Assembly (NCBI GenBank): GCA_003538625.1
Contig: DPRR01000018.1
Span: 1-14,220 of the forward strand
Reading direction: 5' to 3'
DNA from: Ignavibacteriales bacterium
GTDB lineage: Bacteria; Bacteroidota; Ignavibacteria; Ignavibacteriales; Ignavibacteriaceae
Length of the DNA: 14,220 bases
Each line of letters opens with the position of its first letter. Within the stretch, counting starts at the first letter, position 1. Below, piece by piece: positions 5,986-14,127 of the stretch. The position numbers and the translations under genes are program-made. Under the pieces are notes generated by a model that had not been told where the DNA came from, did no database searches, and saw only the letters and a program-made list of their open reading frames with translations.

Positions 5986-7050
5986 TTAAAGGAAACTTGC
6001 TGCTTTATTTGATAAAAATCTCAAATTCTGCATGATATTGAGATCTTTTTTTAATGTAATGCCGAGAAGATCAGAGAGACTGTTGTGTTTCATGTCACCA
6101 ATAACAAACTCAGGTATTGGCTCACCATATTTGTCAAAGGCCCAAGGGCTTTTTGAAAGTATCCCAAGCTGATTAATATTAAGGTGAGATGAATCATAAA
6201 TCTCATTTGAAGTGTTCCCGAGTTCAATTGTCTTCTTTAGACCTGTTTGAATATTAACCACGGGGAAGCCATATTTTGATTGAAGGGATTTGTATTTTTC
6301 AATGGCAGTAAGGTAATCTTTTATTGATGGGTAATTAAACTTCATGTCGCTACCACGGCCAACAGGGAATATTCTCATGAGTAAAATCTTTCTTACTCCG
6401 GCTGAATGAAGATCCTGAAATATCTTTTCTATTATATCTTCAGAAATATTCTTTTCAGACAAAGGAATCTGAGCTGTTACAGATACTCCCTTGCTCGCAA
6501 GTTTCATTACTTTGGATAGGTTAGAGTGATTATATCCATTTGGGCGAAAAGGGACATTTTCTGATTTTGGAAAATCATAAGTGAAATCGACACCACCCAC
6601 AAGTGAAGCAACAGCATCAACGTCAATTAATGAAAAACCAATACCAGTGGCTGTTAATGATATATTTTCCTTTCCAAATTTTTGAGCTGCTTTTTCAATA
6701 ACAGCTAAATTCTCTTGCAATAGAAGTGGATCACCTCCTGAAAAATCAATATTCGAATTAAGATTGATATTGTTCAGGATTTGAAGTTTATCAATTAGAC
6801 CAATTTCCATTTTTTGCGATACCAAAAAATTCTTGGCAATTTCGTATTGTTGACCAGTAGACCCATTTATAGGAATTCTATTTGCCATTGTTAAACCTTT
6901 TGACTTGATGCAAATTTCGTTTTTAGTTTTACTGACATGGTAAGCGTCAACACAACAAAATTCACAATCCCAGGCACAGATTTTTGTGATATTCCAAATT
7001 ATTTTAATCTTTAATGGATCAACCTTTGAATTTGTATTTAATAATTTCAT
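5986..7050 (-). CDS. Radical SAM protein of unknown substrate
   Basis: This 354-residue protein carries the cluster motif 'CAWDCEFCC' at residues 25-33 (C-x3-C-x2-C, with an extra Cys33). It follows the 'IIWNITKIC' strand typical of MoaA/PqqE-like radical SAM proteins. 'DFSGGDPLL' at 102-110 is the glycine-rich SAM-binding motif, and 'RIFPVGRGS' at 226-234 resembles the 'RxxPxGR' strand of the MoaA/PqqE group. No cysteine-rich SPASM or twitch domain follows; the C-terminal part has no cysteine clusters. The substrate cannot be told. It is the first gene of a three-gene operon and has a strong Shine-Dalgarno sequence, which fixes this start. Confidence 0.9.
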   Translation of the reverse strand: MKLLNTNSKVDPLKIKIIWNITKICAWDCEFCCVDAYHVSKTKNEICIKSKGLTMANRIPINGSTGQQYEIAKNFLVSQKMEIGLIDKLQILNNINLNSNIDFSGGDPLLLQENLAVIEKAAQKFGKENISLTATGIGFSLIDVDAVASLVGGVDFTYDFPKSENVPFRPNGYNHSNLSKVMKLASKGVSVTAQIPLSEKNISEDIIEKIFQDLHSAGVRKILLMRIFPVGRGSDMKFNYPSIKDYLTAIEKYKSLQSKYGFPVVNIQTGLKKTIELGNTSNEIYDSSHLNINQLGILSKSPWAFDKYGEPIPEFVIGDMKHNSLSDLLGITLKKDLNIMQNLRFLSNKAASFL

Positions 7051-7053
7051 TTC

Positions 7054-7063
7054 GACCTCCTTT
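7054..7063 (-). promoter_or_regulatory. Strong Shine-Dalgarno site of the radical SAM operon
   Basis: AAAGGAGGTC lies 3-12 bases before the ATG at 7050, with GGAGG at a 5-base spacing. Other genes here lack such a site, so this is unusual for the window and decides the start. Confidence 0.75.
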
Positions 7064-7094
7064 TTTAACTTATTTCAAATTGCTGATTTAAGCT

Positions 7095-7123
7095 TATTAT
7101 ACCTACTAATCGAATACTATACC
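7095..7123 (-). promoter_or_regulatory. Putative promoter with paired direct repeats upstream of the radical SAM operon
   Basis: On the minus strand two 9-mers, GGTATAGTA (7123-7115) and GGTATAATA (7103-7095), are repeated in the same direction 20 bp apart, about two helical turns. The downstream copy contains a perfect TATAAT, about 46 bases before the start codon. They could be a -10 box plus operator halves for a regulator. The motif is AT-rich, so chance is not excluded. Confidence 0.3.
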
Positions 7124-7156
7124 AGCAGAATAAGTGGATCGGTGAAATAAAATATG

Positions 7157-7188
7157 AAAAACCCGCAAACCATAATCTGGTGCGGGTT
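7157..7188 (-). terminator. Rho-independent terminator of the transporter/two-component operon
   Basis: AACCCGC (7160-7166) pairs with GCGGGTT (7182-7188), with an inner ACCA/TGGT stem. On the minus strand it is followed by five T's. It lies about 85 bases after the receiver-AAA+ gene and before the promoter region of the radical SAM operon, so it separates the two units. Confidence 0.8.
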
Positions 7189-7272
7189 CTAAACGAATTG
7201 AAGATTATTTTGTACTATGCGATCGAAAATATTTTGATTTTTTTCAGGACAAAATTAAGGCGAAAGTTTTGA

Positions 7273-9105
7273 TTAAGAAGTGATAATGTTTTTGAGCGGG
7301 CGGTATTTCATTGCCAATTGAAGTTTATCTGAAAATTCATTTGAACTCATTAATTCTTTAAAATGGCTTTTATATTTGCTGAACTCTGAACTTAAATGAG
7401 GCCCTGCTGTTCCCTTATTTCCTTTTCCTGGCATCACGATTTGTTGTGCCAGTTCTACTAGTGTTACTTGAGCTTTTTTATTAAAATTTTGCAATGCATT
7501 TAGAATAGCTGATAAAAGAAGTTTCGCGTTTGGTTCAACGTATTTCTTTGCAGCATTGGACACTAGTAATTCATCCCCTACTATTATTTGACGAATTATT
7601 TTTTCATCGCTGCTTTTCTTATCGTGTAGGCTCAATGCATATTCAATGTGTTCCTTATCAATAATTGTCTGTCTGGGGATACTGCCAAGATTTTTCATTG
7701 TGTTGACTGTGCCTGAATAAAGATTATTCAAACCGAAAATAAAATTGCGTAATTCTCTTACATTCCTTTTCCAAGAGTGCTTTACTATAACATCTTTTGC
7801 ATCTGATGTAAGAACCAAGTTGGATTTTTTCGCTAATAGGAAATATTCAATCAATTCCAATATGTCGTCAGTTCTTTCACTCAATGTTGGCAAGATGGGC
7901 ATGAATGAATTCAACCTTCCAAATAAATCTTCAAGAAAATTCCCTGCTTCAATAAGTTCTTCAATATTGGGCTTGGTCGCTGCAAGAATGCGGGTATCGT
8001 CACCTAACTCAATTGGCTTCTCCCCACCTAACTTGTAAAATTTTTTATCATCAATTGCCCGCAAAACTTTTGCTTGTGCAGACAAACTCATATGATGAAT
8101 TTCATCAAGAAACAAGGTGCTTCCTTTTGCTTGTTCAAAGAATCCAACTTTTTCTGTCTTGTTGTGAAAGCCGTGGTAATTTGCTACCACCCCAAACAAT
8201 TCACTTTCAATAAGTGTTTCAGGTATAGCCGCACAATTCACAATCACAATTTCTTTATTTTTTCCACTGAGTTTGTGAATTGCTTTTGCAACTAATTCCT
8301 TTCCTGTTCCAGTTTCGCCCAACAAAAGAACATTGCCTTTATCTTTTGCAGCTAACTCAATATGAAACCGGAGTTCTTTCATCTTCAGCGAGTTGCCAAT
8401 GAGTGGATCTTGCAATGTTGCAAAATCAGAACTTTCAGTTCTTGTTTTTAAATCAATGCCGAGTGTCTTTTTTAAGTCGTTTAAATTCCCTTGAGCTTTG
8501 CTTAGTTCTGTAGCTAGTTGTTCTTTTTCTCTATTTAATCTGCTAATGCGAATTTTATCTCTTAGTATTGTCGGCAATGATGACCAAACAATTCTCTTAT
8601 CATATACACTATCCCAGTTTTTGTTTATTAATGCAATAAGCTGTGCAATTCCATCCCTATGGGTTTGACTTTCAAAATTAGTAATTCCAATTACAGGAAT
8701 GTCATTCCATTTTTTCTTAACTGTGGAATAGAGTTGAGAGGTTTCTTCAATAAAATTGCCGTCATCTCTCAATTGAAAATCCAATGTTATTAAGTCAGGT
8801 TCTTTGTTAAAAAGGGAGAGTAACCTGTGCACTGAATCAGCATCAGTACACACAATAATAGAATCAATTTCACCACATTCGCTACTATAATTCAACAACT
8901 TGCCAATGTCTTCATAATCATCATCAACGATGACTATATAATCACCTTTGGGTTCCTTGATTGTAGTGTTTTTTGAATCAATGAATTGAATATTATTATT
9001 TGAAAAAAGTTTTTCAAGCCCTTTCAATCCATATTGTGACTCGTTTTCAGACAAATTGCTTTCATATAAGGCAGATTTGTTTGAGTAAATTAAGCAACTT
9101 TTCAT
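7273..9105 (-). CDS. Receiver-AAA+ regulator (sigma-54-activator-like, GAFTGA motif absent)
   Basis: The first ~55 of 610 residues are unassigned. A receiver-like domain follows, with 'VIVDDD' at 58-63 and the likely phospho-acceptor Asp109 in 'LITLDFQ'. Then come a coiled-coil-like linker (about 186-215) and an AAA+ domain. The AAA+ domain shows Walker A 'GETGTGKE' (263-270), 'ESELFG' (300-305), 'GFFEQAKGSTLFLDEIHH' with Walker B (321-338), the arginine-finger region 'FLEDLFGRLN' (390-399) and sensor II 'WKRNVREL' (445-452). This is the bacterial enhancer-binding protein layout. However, the L1 loop that should read GAFTGA is replaced by 'NYHGFHNKT' (309-317). The C-terminus (about 520-610) is not an obvious Fis-type helix-turn-helix, though a DNA-binding domain there is possible. 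The start overlaps the kinase gene by 4 bases, so the two form a cognate pair. Confidence 0.85.
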   Translation of the reverse strand: MKSCLIYSNKSALYESNLSENESQYGLKGLEKLFSNNNIQFIDSKNTTIKEPKGDYIVIVDDDYEDIGKLLNYSSECGEIDSIIVCTDADSVHRLLSLFNKEPDLITLDFQLRDDGNFIEETSQLYSTVKKKWNDIPVIGITNFESQTHRDGIAQLIALINKNWDSVYDKRIVWSSLPTILRDKIRISRLNREKEQLATELSKAQGNLNDLKKTLGIDLKTRTESSDFATLQDPLIGNSLKMKELRFHIELAAKDKGNVLLLGETGTGKELVAKAIHKLSGKNKEIVIVNCAAIPETLIESELFGVVANYHGFHNKTEKVGFFEQAKGSTLFLDEIHHMSLSAQAKVLRAIDDKKFYKLGGEKPIELGDDTRILAATKPNIEELIEAGNFLEDLFGRLNSFMPILPTLSERTDDILELIEYFLLAKKSNLVLTSDAKDVIVKHSWKRNVRELRNFIFGLNNLYSGTVNTMKNLGSIPRQTIIDKEHIEYALSLHDKKSSDEKIIRQIIVGDELLVSNAAKKYVEPNAKLLLSAILNALQNFNKKAQVTLVELAQQIVMPGKGNKGTAGPHLSSEFSKYKSHFKELMSSNEFSDKLQLAMKYRPLKNIITS

Positions 9106-10679
9106 TTGTTCGTTTTTGTGTTTTCATTGATTGGTAACTGAATAGCAATTGTTGAACCTGTCTCAGTGTTTTTAGGAGACAGAAATCTTCCATCTGGAAA
9201 TCTAATAGCCCCAGCTTGTTCCAATACCTTATTTATTAAATACAACCCAAACCCGGTTGAAGTTGTATTGGCTAAAGGAAACTTCCCTATTGCAGGAAGT
9301 TTATCTGGGTCTAAGAAATCAAGATTCATTGACTGAATATTGATTAAAACAAACTTCAATGATTTATCTGGGAATAAATATACTTTCATTTTTTTTTCTT
9401 TGTTGATATTGATCTTTTTATTATATTCCCGACTGGCATTCATAACTAACTCTTCCATAATAAACTGAAAAATAGAAATATCTATCTTTATTTGGAATGT
9501 ATTATTATCTGCTTCTGAAATGATAACAACTGGGATATTAAACTGAGATGCCTTCGATTCAATAGCGAGTTTTATTTCATTAATGCTAATTATACTATCT
9601 TCGGACATTTGTAAAGCTTTTCCGAAGCTGTTTAGGTAGTGGGTAAGTTTTGTGATTAATTCTTCGGTAAAATTAATCGTATCGTCCATCTCCTTTTGTG
9701 ATGTGGCATCACACTCAATATTTGTTCTAAGATCTTTAAGTTTCTCAATTAAACGATGCGACAGTTTATTTTTAATTTGATGAATGAGCTTTAATTCAAT
9801 GTTTTTTATTAAATTGTCCTTTTCGTCAAAAGCAATCTGACTATGACTGGTTTGGAATATAGATTTTGTAATATTACTTTGAACCTCTAATATAAACCTA
9901 TCCTCTTTAATTTGGTCAGCTAAGTGACCGTAAACAAAAAGACCTCCACCATTATAGATTCTTTCATCTTCACCTTTAAAAGTTGCTGCTGGCCTAAATA
10001 ATGGTATTAGTGCAGCATAGTTATAGATGTGTCTGCCATTCTCATTCTTCAGACAAACTGTAAATTGATCACTGACATCTTGTAAAAAACCACTAATTGA
10101 CCTGCTTAATTCTTCTTTTGTTTCGACTAATAGTTCATCCTTTGCATTATCAATATTATAATGTCCTATGGACATCCAATCTGAATCAGGCTGTAGTTCG
10201 TTAAAATAGATATTGTTATGCGTATTCGTCTCAATATGTAAGGAATAATAAATATATTCATGTAGGTGTTTATTAGGAATAATAGGGCTGCGAGGACGTG
10301 CAGAAATATTGGCTTCTGTTAAGTTACAGCCCATCTGATAAAAATATGATGAAAGAGCATTTTCATTGTCAGAAAAAAGTAAGGAATAAAAAGTCTTACC
10401 AGTTCTATCCTCAGGGTCAAATAAAGAAAGTTCAATAAAAAACGGATAAAATGGCACTTCTGTAGTGCTTAAAATGTGAATTAACTCATTTTTGAAATCC
10501 AACATTCCATGTTTTATTCCCTCATTAATATTAATTTCATTGAGCCGCCAATGGTTTATTATTTTAGTATTTTGAGGATAAATTTTCTTTATTTCCCTGC
10601 AAAATGCTAAGAATGGCATTAGGTTTAATGACTTTTCACTTAGAGAAACCTTAGCGAAATTTTTATCTGAATAATTCAT
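9102..10679 (-). CDS. Cytosolic sensor histidine kinase
   Basis: The 525-residue protein has a C-terminal kinase core. An H-box 'IHQIKNKLS' with His300 fits the H-[ED/Q]-[LI]-[KR]-[NT]-x-L pattern. An N-box 'EELVMNASREY' lies at 409-419, with Asn414 for Mg-ATP, and a G2-like 'STGFGLYLINKVLEQAG' at 474-490. The usual DxGxG (G1) box is not evident; 'FVLINIQSMN' occupies that region. About 290 N-terminal residues form an input region in which I recognise no PAS, GAF or HAMP domain and no membrane helix. The kinase is thus predicted to be soluble and to sense an internal or protein-borne signal. It overlaps the ABC transporter gene upstream by 17 bases and the receiver-AAA+ gene downstream by 4, indicating a single transcription unit and a kinase-regulator pair. 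Confidence 0.87.
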   Translation of the reverse strand: MNYSDKNFAKVSLSEKSLNLMPFLAFCREIKKIYPQNTKIINHWRLNEININEGIKHGMLDFKNELIHILSTTEVPFYPFFIELSLFDPEDRTGKTFYSLLFSDNENALSSYFYQMGCNLTEANISARPRSPIIPNKHLHEYIYYSLHIETNTHNNIYFNELQPDSDWMSIGHYNIDNAKDELLVETKEELSRSISGFLQDVSDQFTVCLKNENGRHIYNYAALIPLFRPAATFKGEDERIYNGGGLFVYGHLADQIKEDRFILEVQSNITKSIFQTSHSQIAFDEKDNLIKNIELKLIHQIKNKLSHRLIEKLKDLRTNIECDATSQKEMDDTINFTEELITKLTHYLNSFGKALQMSEDSIISINEIKLAIESKASQFNIPVVIISEADNNTFQIKIDISIFQFIMEELVMNASREYNKKININKEKKMKVYLFPDKSLKFVLINIQSMNLDFLDPDKLPAIGKFPLANTTSTGFGLYLINKVLEQAGAIRFPDGRFLSPKNTETGSTIAIQLPINENTKTNK

Positions 10680-12366
10680 TGATCAATTCTTTTCTAATTT
10701 TTACAAACTCATCAGTGGTTTTATCATGAGCTCCGTTTCGATTTATATTAAATGAATTAGAAATCGAAGTTGGACTTCCATTAAGAACTAAAATTCTATC
10801 ACTCAATGTTATTGCCTCATCAATATCATGTGTTACCATAAGCACCGTTGTATCAGTGCCTTTCAATATACGCTTCATTTCTTTTTGCATTTTGTCTCGT
10901 GTGATGGAGTCTAGTGCTCCAAAAGGTTCATCGAGCAACAATACTCTAGGGAGGTTAACCATTGCTCTTGCTAAAGCAACTCTCTGCTGCATACCACCAG
11001 AAAGCTGATTTGGATAAGCATTTTCGAAACCGGTTAAGCCGACAAGTTCAATGGCTTCCAATGCTTTTTTTCTTTTTAAATTTCCTCTAATTGAAACAGG
11101 CAGCGAAAAAGTAATGTTATCTTTAACTCTCAACCAGGGAAGCAATCGTTGCTCCTGAAACACAATACATCTTTCAAGCGAAGATCCGATTACTTTTTCA
11201 TTGCTGTTTCTTATTTCGCCTGAAAAATCCACATCAAGTCCGGCAATGAGTTTCAGCAAAGTGGTTTTCCCACAACCTGAGGGGCCAATAAATGTATTGA
11301 ACTCTCCCTGTTGTATATTTAAGCTAAGGTTTTTTAGAACCCTCAATTCTCCGCCATTTAATTTGAATTTTTTTTCTTTGATTGAAACTTCAAGTACTGT
11401 TTTATTGGATGTGTCAGGGTGAGTTCTTGATTGACTTTTCTTTTTCCCGAAAACAAGATTAAACTTATCAAAGAAAAAATCACTTACCGAAAGTTGCAGC
11501 TTGCGATAAATAGCTCTTAAATCATTCCACTGATTTTGCAACGGCAAATTGCTCCAAACCCAAATGCGAAACATATTCAACAACGATGGTTCTTTTTTCA
11601 CTGCTTTCCATCTGCTAAAGTAGTTGCCAAGCCATTGAAGTGACCTATCCGTGAACCACCCCAAAATTCCAACTGAAATCATGCCGACAATCATATCATC
11701 AGGTCTGGAAAAATTTCTTGAATCCCAAATAAACCATCCAAGCCCTGATGAGGAAGCTATCATTTCGCTAGCCATGAGCAAAGTCCACGAAAGTGCCATT
11801 GACACACGCAAACTTCCTATGATGTTTGATGCTGAAGAAGGAAGTAAGATTCTGAAAAGTTTTACATACCACTCTTTTGAATAAAGATTGCTCAACTCAA
11901 GCAGGTTTTTATCAGTAGCCTTAACAGAATAGGAAGTAGTGAGAAACAAAGTGCAAAAACTACCAATTGATATAAGAGCAATTTTTGAACCCTGATCAAT
12001 TCCAAAAGTAATTATTAACAGAGGAATCCATGCAAGCGGAGGAACGGGAATAAGAATTAGAAAAAGCGGTTCAATAATTCGGGATGCTAGTTTTGAAACT
12101 CCGACTAATACACCCAATGCAATACCGAAAATGCTGCCTAATAAAAATCCTGCAAGCAACCTGAACAGACTAGCCTTTGCATTAAGCCACAGCACATCAT
12201 CACCGATTAAAGTTTTGAATTTACTCAAAACTTTAATCGGGCTTGCTATGAGCGAAGGGGGTAAAACCTCTGTTTTTACTCCCCAATTCCAAAGAAGAAT
12301 AATAACTATTGGTAAGATAATACCAATACTAAAAGCAATCAGCTTGTTTGTTATTTTTCGATTCAC
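10663..12366 (-). CDS. Fused ABC transporter permease-ATPase (SsuC/TauC-SsuB/TauB type)
   Basis: One 567-residue chain joins both cytoplasmic-membrane parts of an importer. Residues 1 to about 250 are a permease with several hydrophobic helices of the BPD/SsuC-TauC-NrtB type, including a coupling-loop region near 155-185 ('LFRILLPSS'). A charged linker of about 75 residues follows. The ATPase then shows Walker A 'GPSGCGKTT' (361-369), Q-loop 'FQEQRLLPW' (403-411), signature 'LSGGMQQR' (455-462), Walker B 'VLLLDEPFGALD' (475-486) and H-loop 'VTHD' (511-514). Both halves look intact. The family usually encodes these as two proteins; here one dimer would make the whole core. It lies 26 bases after the solute-binding lipoprotein gene. 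Such systems import sulfonates, taurine, nitrate, bicarbonate or thiamine precursors, and the substrate here cannot be told. Confidence 0.93.
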   Translation of the reverse strand: MNRKITNKLIAFSIGIILPIVIILLWNWGVKTEVLPPSLIASPIKVLSKFKTLIGDDVLWLNAKASLFRLLAGFLLGSIFGIALGVLVGVSKLASRIIEPLFLILIPVPPLAWIPLLIITFGIDQGSKIALISIGSFCTLFLTTSYSVKATDKNLLELSNLYSKEWYVKLFRILLPSSASNIIGSLRVSMALSWTLLMASEMIASSSGLGWFIWDSRNFSRPDDMIVGMISVGILGWFTDRSLQWLGNYFSRWKAVKKEPSLLNMFRIWVWSNLPLQNQWNDLRAIYRKLQLSVSDFFFDKFNLVFGKKKSQSRTHPDTSNKTVLEVSIKEKKFKLNGGELRVLKNLSLNIQQGEFNTFIGPSGCGKTTLLKLIAGLDVDFSGEIRNSNEKVIGSSLERCIVFQEQRLLPWLRVKDNITFSLPVSIRGNLKRKKALEAIELVGLTGFENAYPNQLSGGMQQRVALARAMVNLPRVLLLDEPFGALDSITRDKMQKEMKRILKGTDTTVLMVTHDIDEAITLSDRILVLNGSPTSISNSFNINRNGAHDKTTDEFVKIRKELINELFR

Positions 12367-12392
12367 AATCCTATCTGTTTATTGAAAGCAGT

Positions 12393-13346
12393 TTATTTGA
12401 TGTAAACAGGAATCAAATCATCCTTAACCTTTACAGGGTTTTGAATTTTTCCGGTCTCTTTTAGGAAGTTCGCCTTTGCCTGTATGTCATCAATTACCTT
12501 CATATTCAGTTTAGCTGTCCAATCGTGCCGTGGCCAGGCTTTTTGAATGACTTCAATAGGAACATTAAGTTGTCTTGAAACAATTGCCACTGCTGAATCG
12601 GGGTTTGCCAGAATCCATATTTTTGTATTATTGAAAACATTTTCAATCGTTTTGTAGATAGCTTCGTTGTCTTTAATAAAATCACCTCTTACTGCCATGA
12701 TGCTATTAATGTAAGCATCACCTTTTGGAAGTATTCTACCCTTTCCTGTTAGTTCTTCCTGCTCCACAAACGGGGGCCACACCGCCCAAGCATCAATCTG
12801 CCCACTTTCGAAAGCAGCTTTTGCATCAGGTGGAACCATATCAATTATATGAACATCATTAGCATTAATTCCATTATCCCTGAGCATGTTAAGCACACCA
12901 TAATGTGAGCTTGTTCCCGCTAAGACAGCAATCTTTTTCCCTTTCAGATCCACAATTGTTTTAACATTTGAATTAGTTGGAACGAGTATTTCCTGAATTA
13001 AACTGCAAGAAATATCTCGAATTACAATTCTTATTCCCGATGCTTTTCCAATAATGGCTGGAGGTTCAGCTTCAAATACAATGTCAATTTTACCTGTAGC
13101 AAATGCTTCATTGATTGTCGGTAAAGTTTGAAACTCGGTGTATTCTACCTTTATTCCTTTTACAACCAAAGAATCTTCAAACCAATGTTTGTCTTTTGCG
13201 ATTAAGTAAGGGGCATAATCAACAGCCGTAAAGAAACTTCCGATACGAACTGTTTCGATCTTGGTTTTAGTTGGATTATTACACGATGTAATAATGACCA
13301 CGCTCAATATGAGCAATAGAAAGCCATTTTTTAAAATCTTTTTCAT
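12393..13346 (-). CDS. Solute-binding lipoprotein of an SsuA/TauA/NMT1-type ABC importer
   Basis: The 317-residue protein begins with a charged N-terminus, a hydrophobic segment and a lipobox ending 'VIITSC', giving lipidation at Cys22. The mature part is a two-lobed type II binding protein of the NMT1/SsuA group. It has 'VRIGSFFTAVDYAPYLIAK' (33-51), 'GKIDIVFEAEPPAI' (85-98), 'DLKGKKIAVLAGTSSHYGVL' (133-152), and 'SGQIDAWAVWPPFVEQEEL' (181-199), where the aromatic-rich hinge and ligand residues usually lie. It captures a small anionic or heterocyclic ligand and delivers it to the fused permease-ATPase encoded 26 bases downstream. As first gene of the operon with the kinase and regulator, it may also provide the signal they sense. 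No clear ribosome binding site is seen before the ATG. Confidence 0.92.
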   Translation of the reverse strand: MKKILKNGFLLLILSVVIITSCNNPTKTKIETVRIGSFFTAVDYAPYLIAKDKHWFEDSLVVKGIKVEYTEFQTLPTINEAFATGKIDIVFEAEPPAIIGKASGIRIVIRDISCSLIQEILVPTNSNVKTIVDLKGKKIAVLAGTSSHYGVLNMLRDNGINANDVHIIDMVPPDAKAAFESGQIDAWAVWPPFVEQEELTGKGRILPKGDAYINSIMAVRGDFIKDNEAIYKTIENVFNNTKIWILANPDSAVAIVSRQLNVPIEVIQKAWPRHDWTAKLNMKVIDDIQAKANFLKETGKIQNPVKVKDDLIPVYIK

Positions 13347-14024
13347 TTCTCAAATATTTAAGTTAGAAATTGTAGTGGTCAACATTAATGCCTATTTTTT
13401 GTCTTGAGATATAAATTTTACTATACGCTTCATTATCTGCACATTGTCAGTTTTGAACTACTTTTGGAGAATTAATCTTATCCAAAAAGTTAAGGTGAAA
13501 ATTAAGGTTAATTTTTGTTTTCAGCTTCATAAGTCCATTATTTTTAAAAACGATAAATTCTACCTTCCAAAATCTGGGATGTTTATGCTCTCGAAATTAG
13601 TTTTTTAAAGTAACCGTTACAAAAGTCTTTGCAAGTCAATTTTGGATTAAAATATTCAAGTTTTATAATGGGTTCACTTATATAGCCCGTACCTTATTTT
13701 GTAACTTTTAAATTTCACATGAACTCAACTTTCACAGGGTATTAGTAAGAAATTATTTGAATTTTAAAGTCACCCAACTCCTACCTTGAAAATATAAGAT
13801 TTTTTTACTCCAGATAGGTGACAACTCCCACCGAACTTTACCTATTTAATATTAAAACTTAACCGGCAAAATTAGCAACGCAAACGACTATAATACAGTA
13901 AAATAAATCACAATTTTACAAGGCAGAACCAATTAAAATCACTATCTTAGCTATACACCGGACGAATTTTGGCGCAGTTCTTTTGAGACAACCGGTTTAA
14001 CAAAAACCTGAAAACGAACAAAAC

Positions 14025-14044
14025 TGACCGAACTGAATCGGTCA
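14025..14044. repeat. Inverted repeat TGACCGA/TCGGTCA
   Basis: A perfect 7-bp inverted repeat with a 6-base spacer lies in gene-free DNA. It could be an operator or part of a transcript hairpin. Nothing nearby tells which. Confidence 0.5.
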
Positions 14045-14052
14045 TGGATTGG

Positions 14053-14074
14053 CACTATTAATAATGGTGTTTTT
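14053..14074 (+). terminator. Weak plus-strand terminator-like hairpin
   Basis: CACTATT pairs with AATGGTG (one G-T pair, 3-base loop), followed by five T's. The stem is AT-rich and no plus-strand gene is seen upstream, so support is limited. Confidence 0.3.
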
Positions 14075-14127
14075 CCTATGCAAATACAAATTCATCATCC
14101 AACTTAGTATGATTTCAGACATGGTTG

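Larger units (their letters stand above)
13347..14127. other. Gene-free AT-rich stretch upstream of the transporter operon
   Basis: No gene of either strand can be supported in these 781 bases. It should contain the promoter of the minus-strand transporter operon. A partial -24/-12-like sequence lies at 13378-13394 (see findings). Other structure: a near-palindrome GTAAC-C-GTTAC at 13610-13620, a 7-bp inverted repeat TGACCGA/TCGGTCA at 14025-14044, and a weak plus-strand terminator-like hairpin at 14053-14074. The IS3 element begins at its right edge. Confidence 0.55.

Noticed and set aside
11201..12385. Several plus-strand open frames of 70-85 codons opposite the ABC transporter gene
   Set aside because: They are antisense shadows of a gene whose motifs are complete, and they show no family features.
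13480..13560. TTAAGGT motifs and AATTCTACCTT shared with the region near 4344-4370, as possible ends of a mobile unit
   Set aside because: The matches are short, AT-rich and differently arranged at the two sites, so chance is the simpler explanation.
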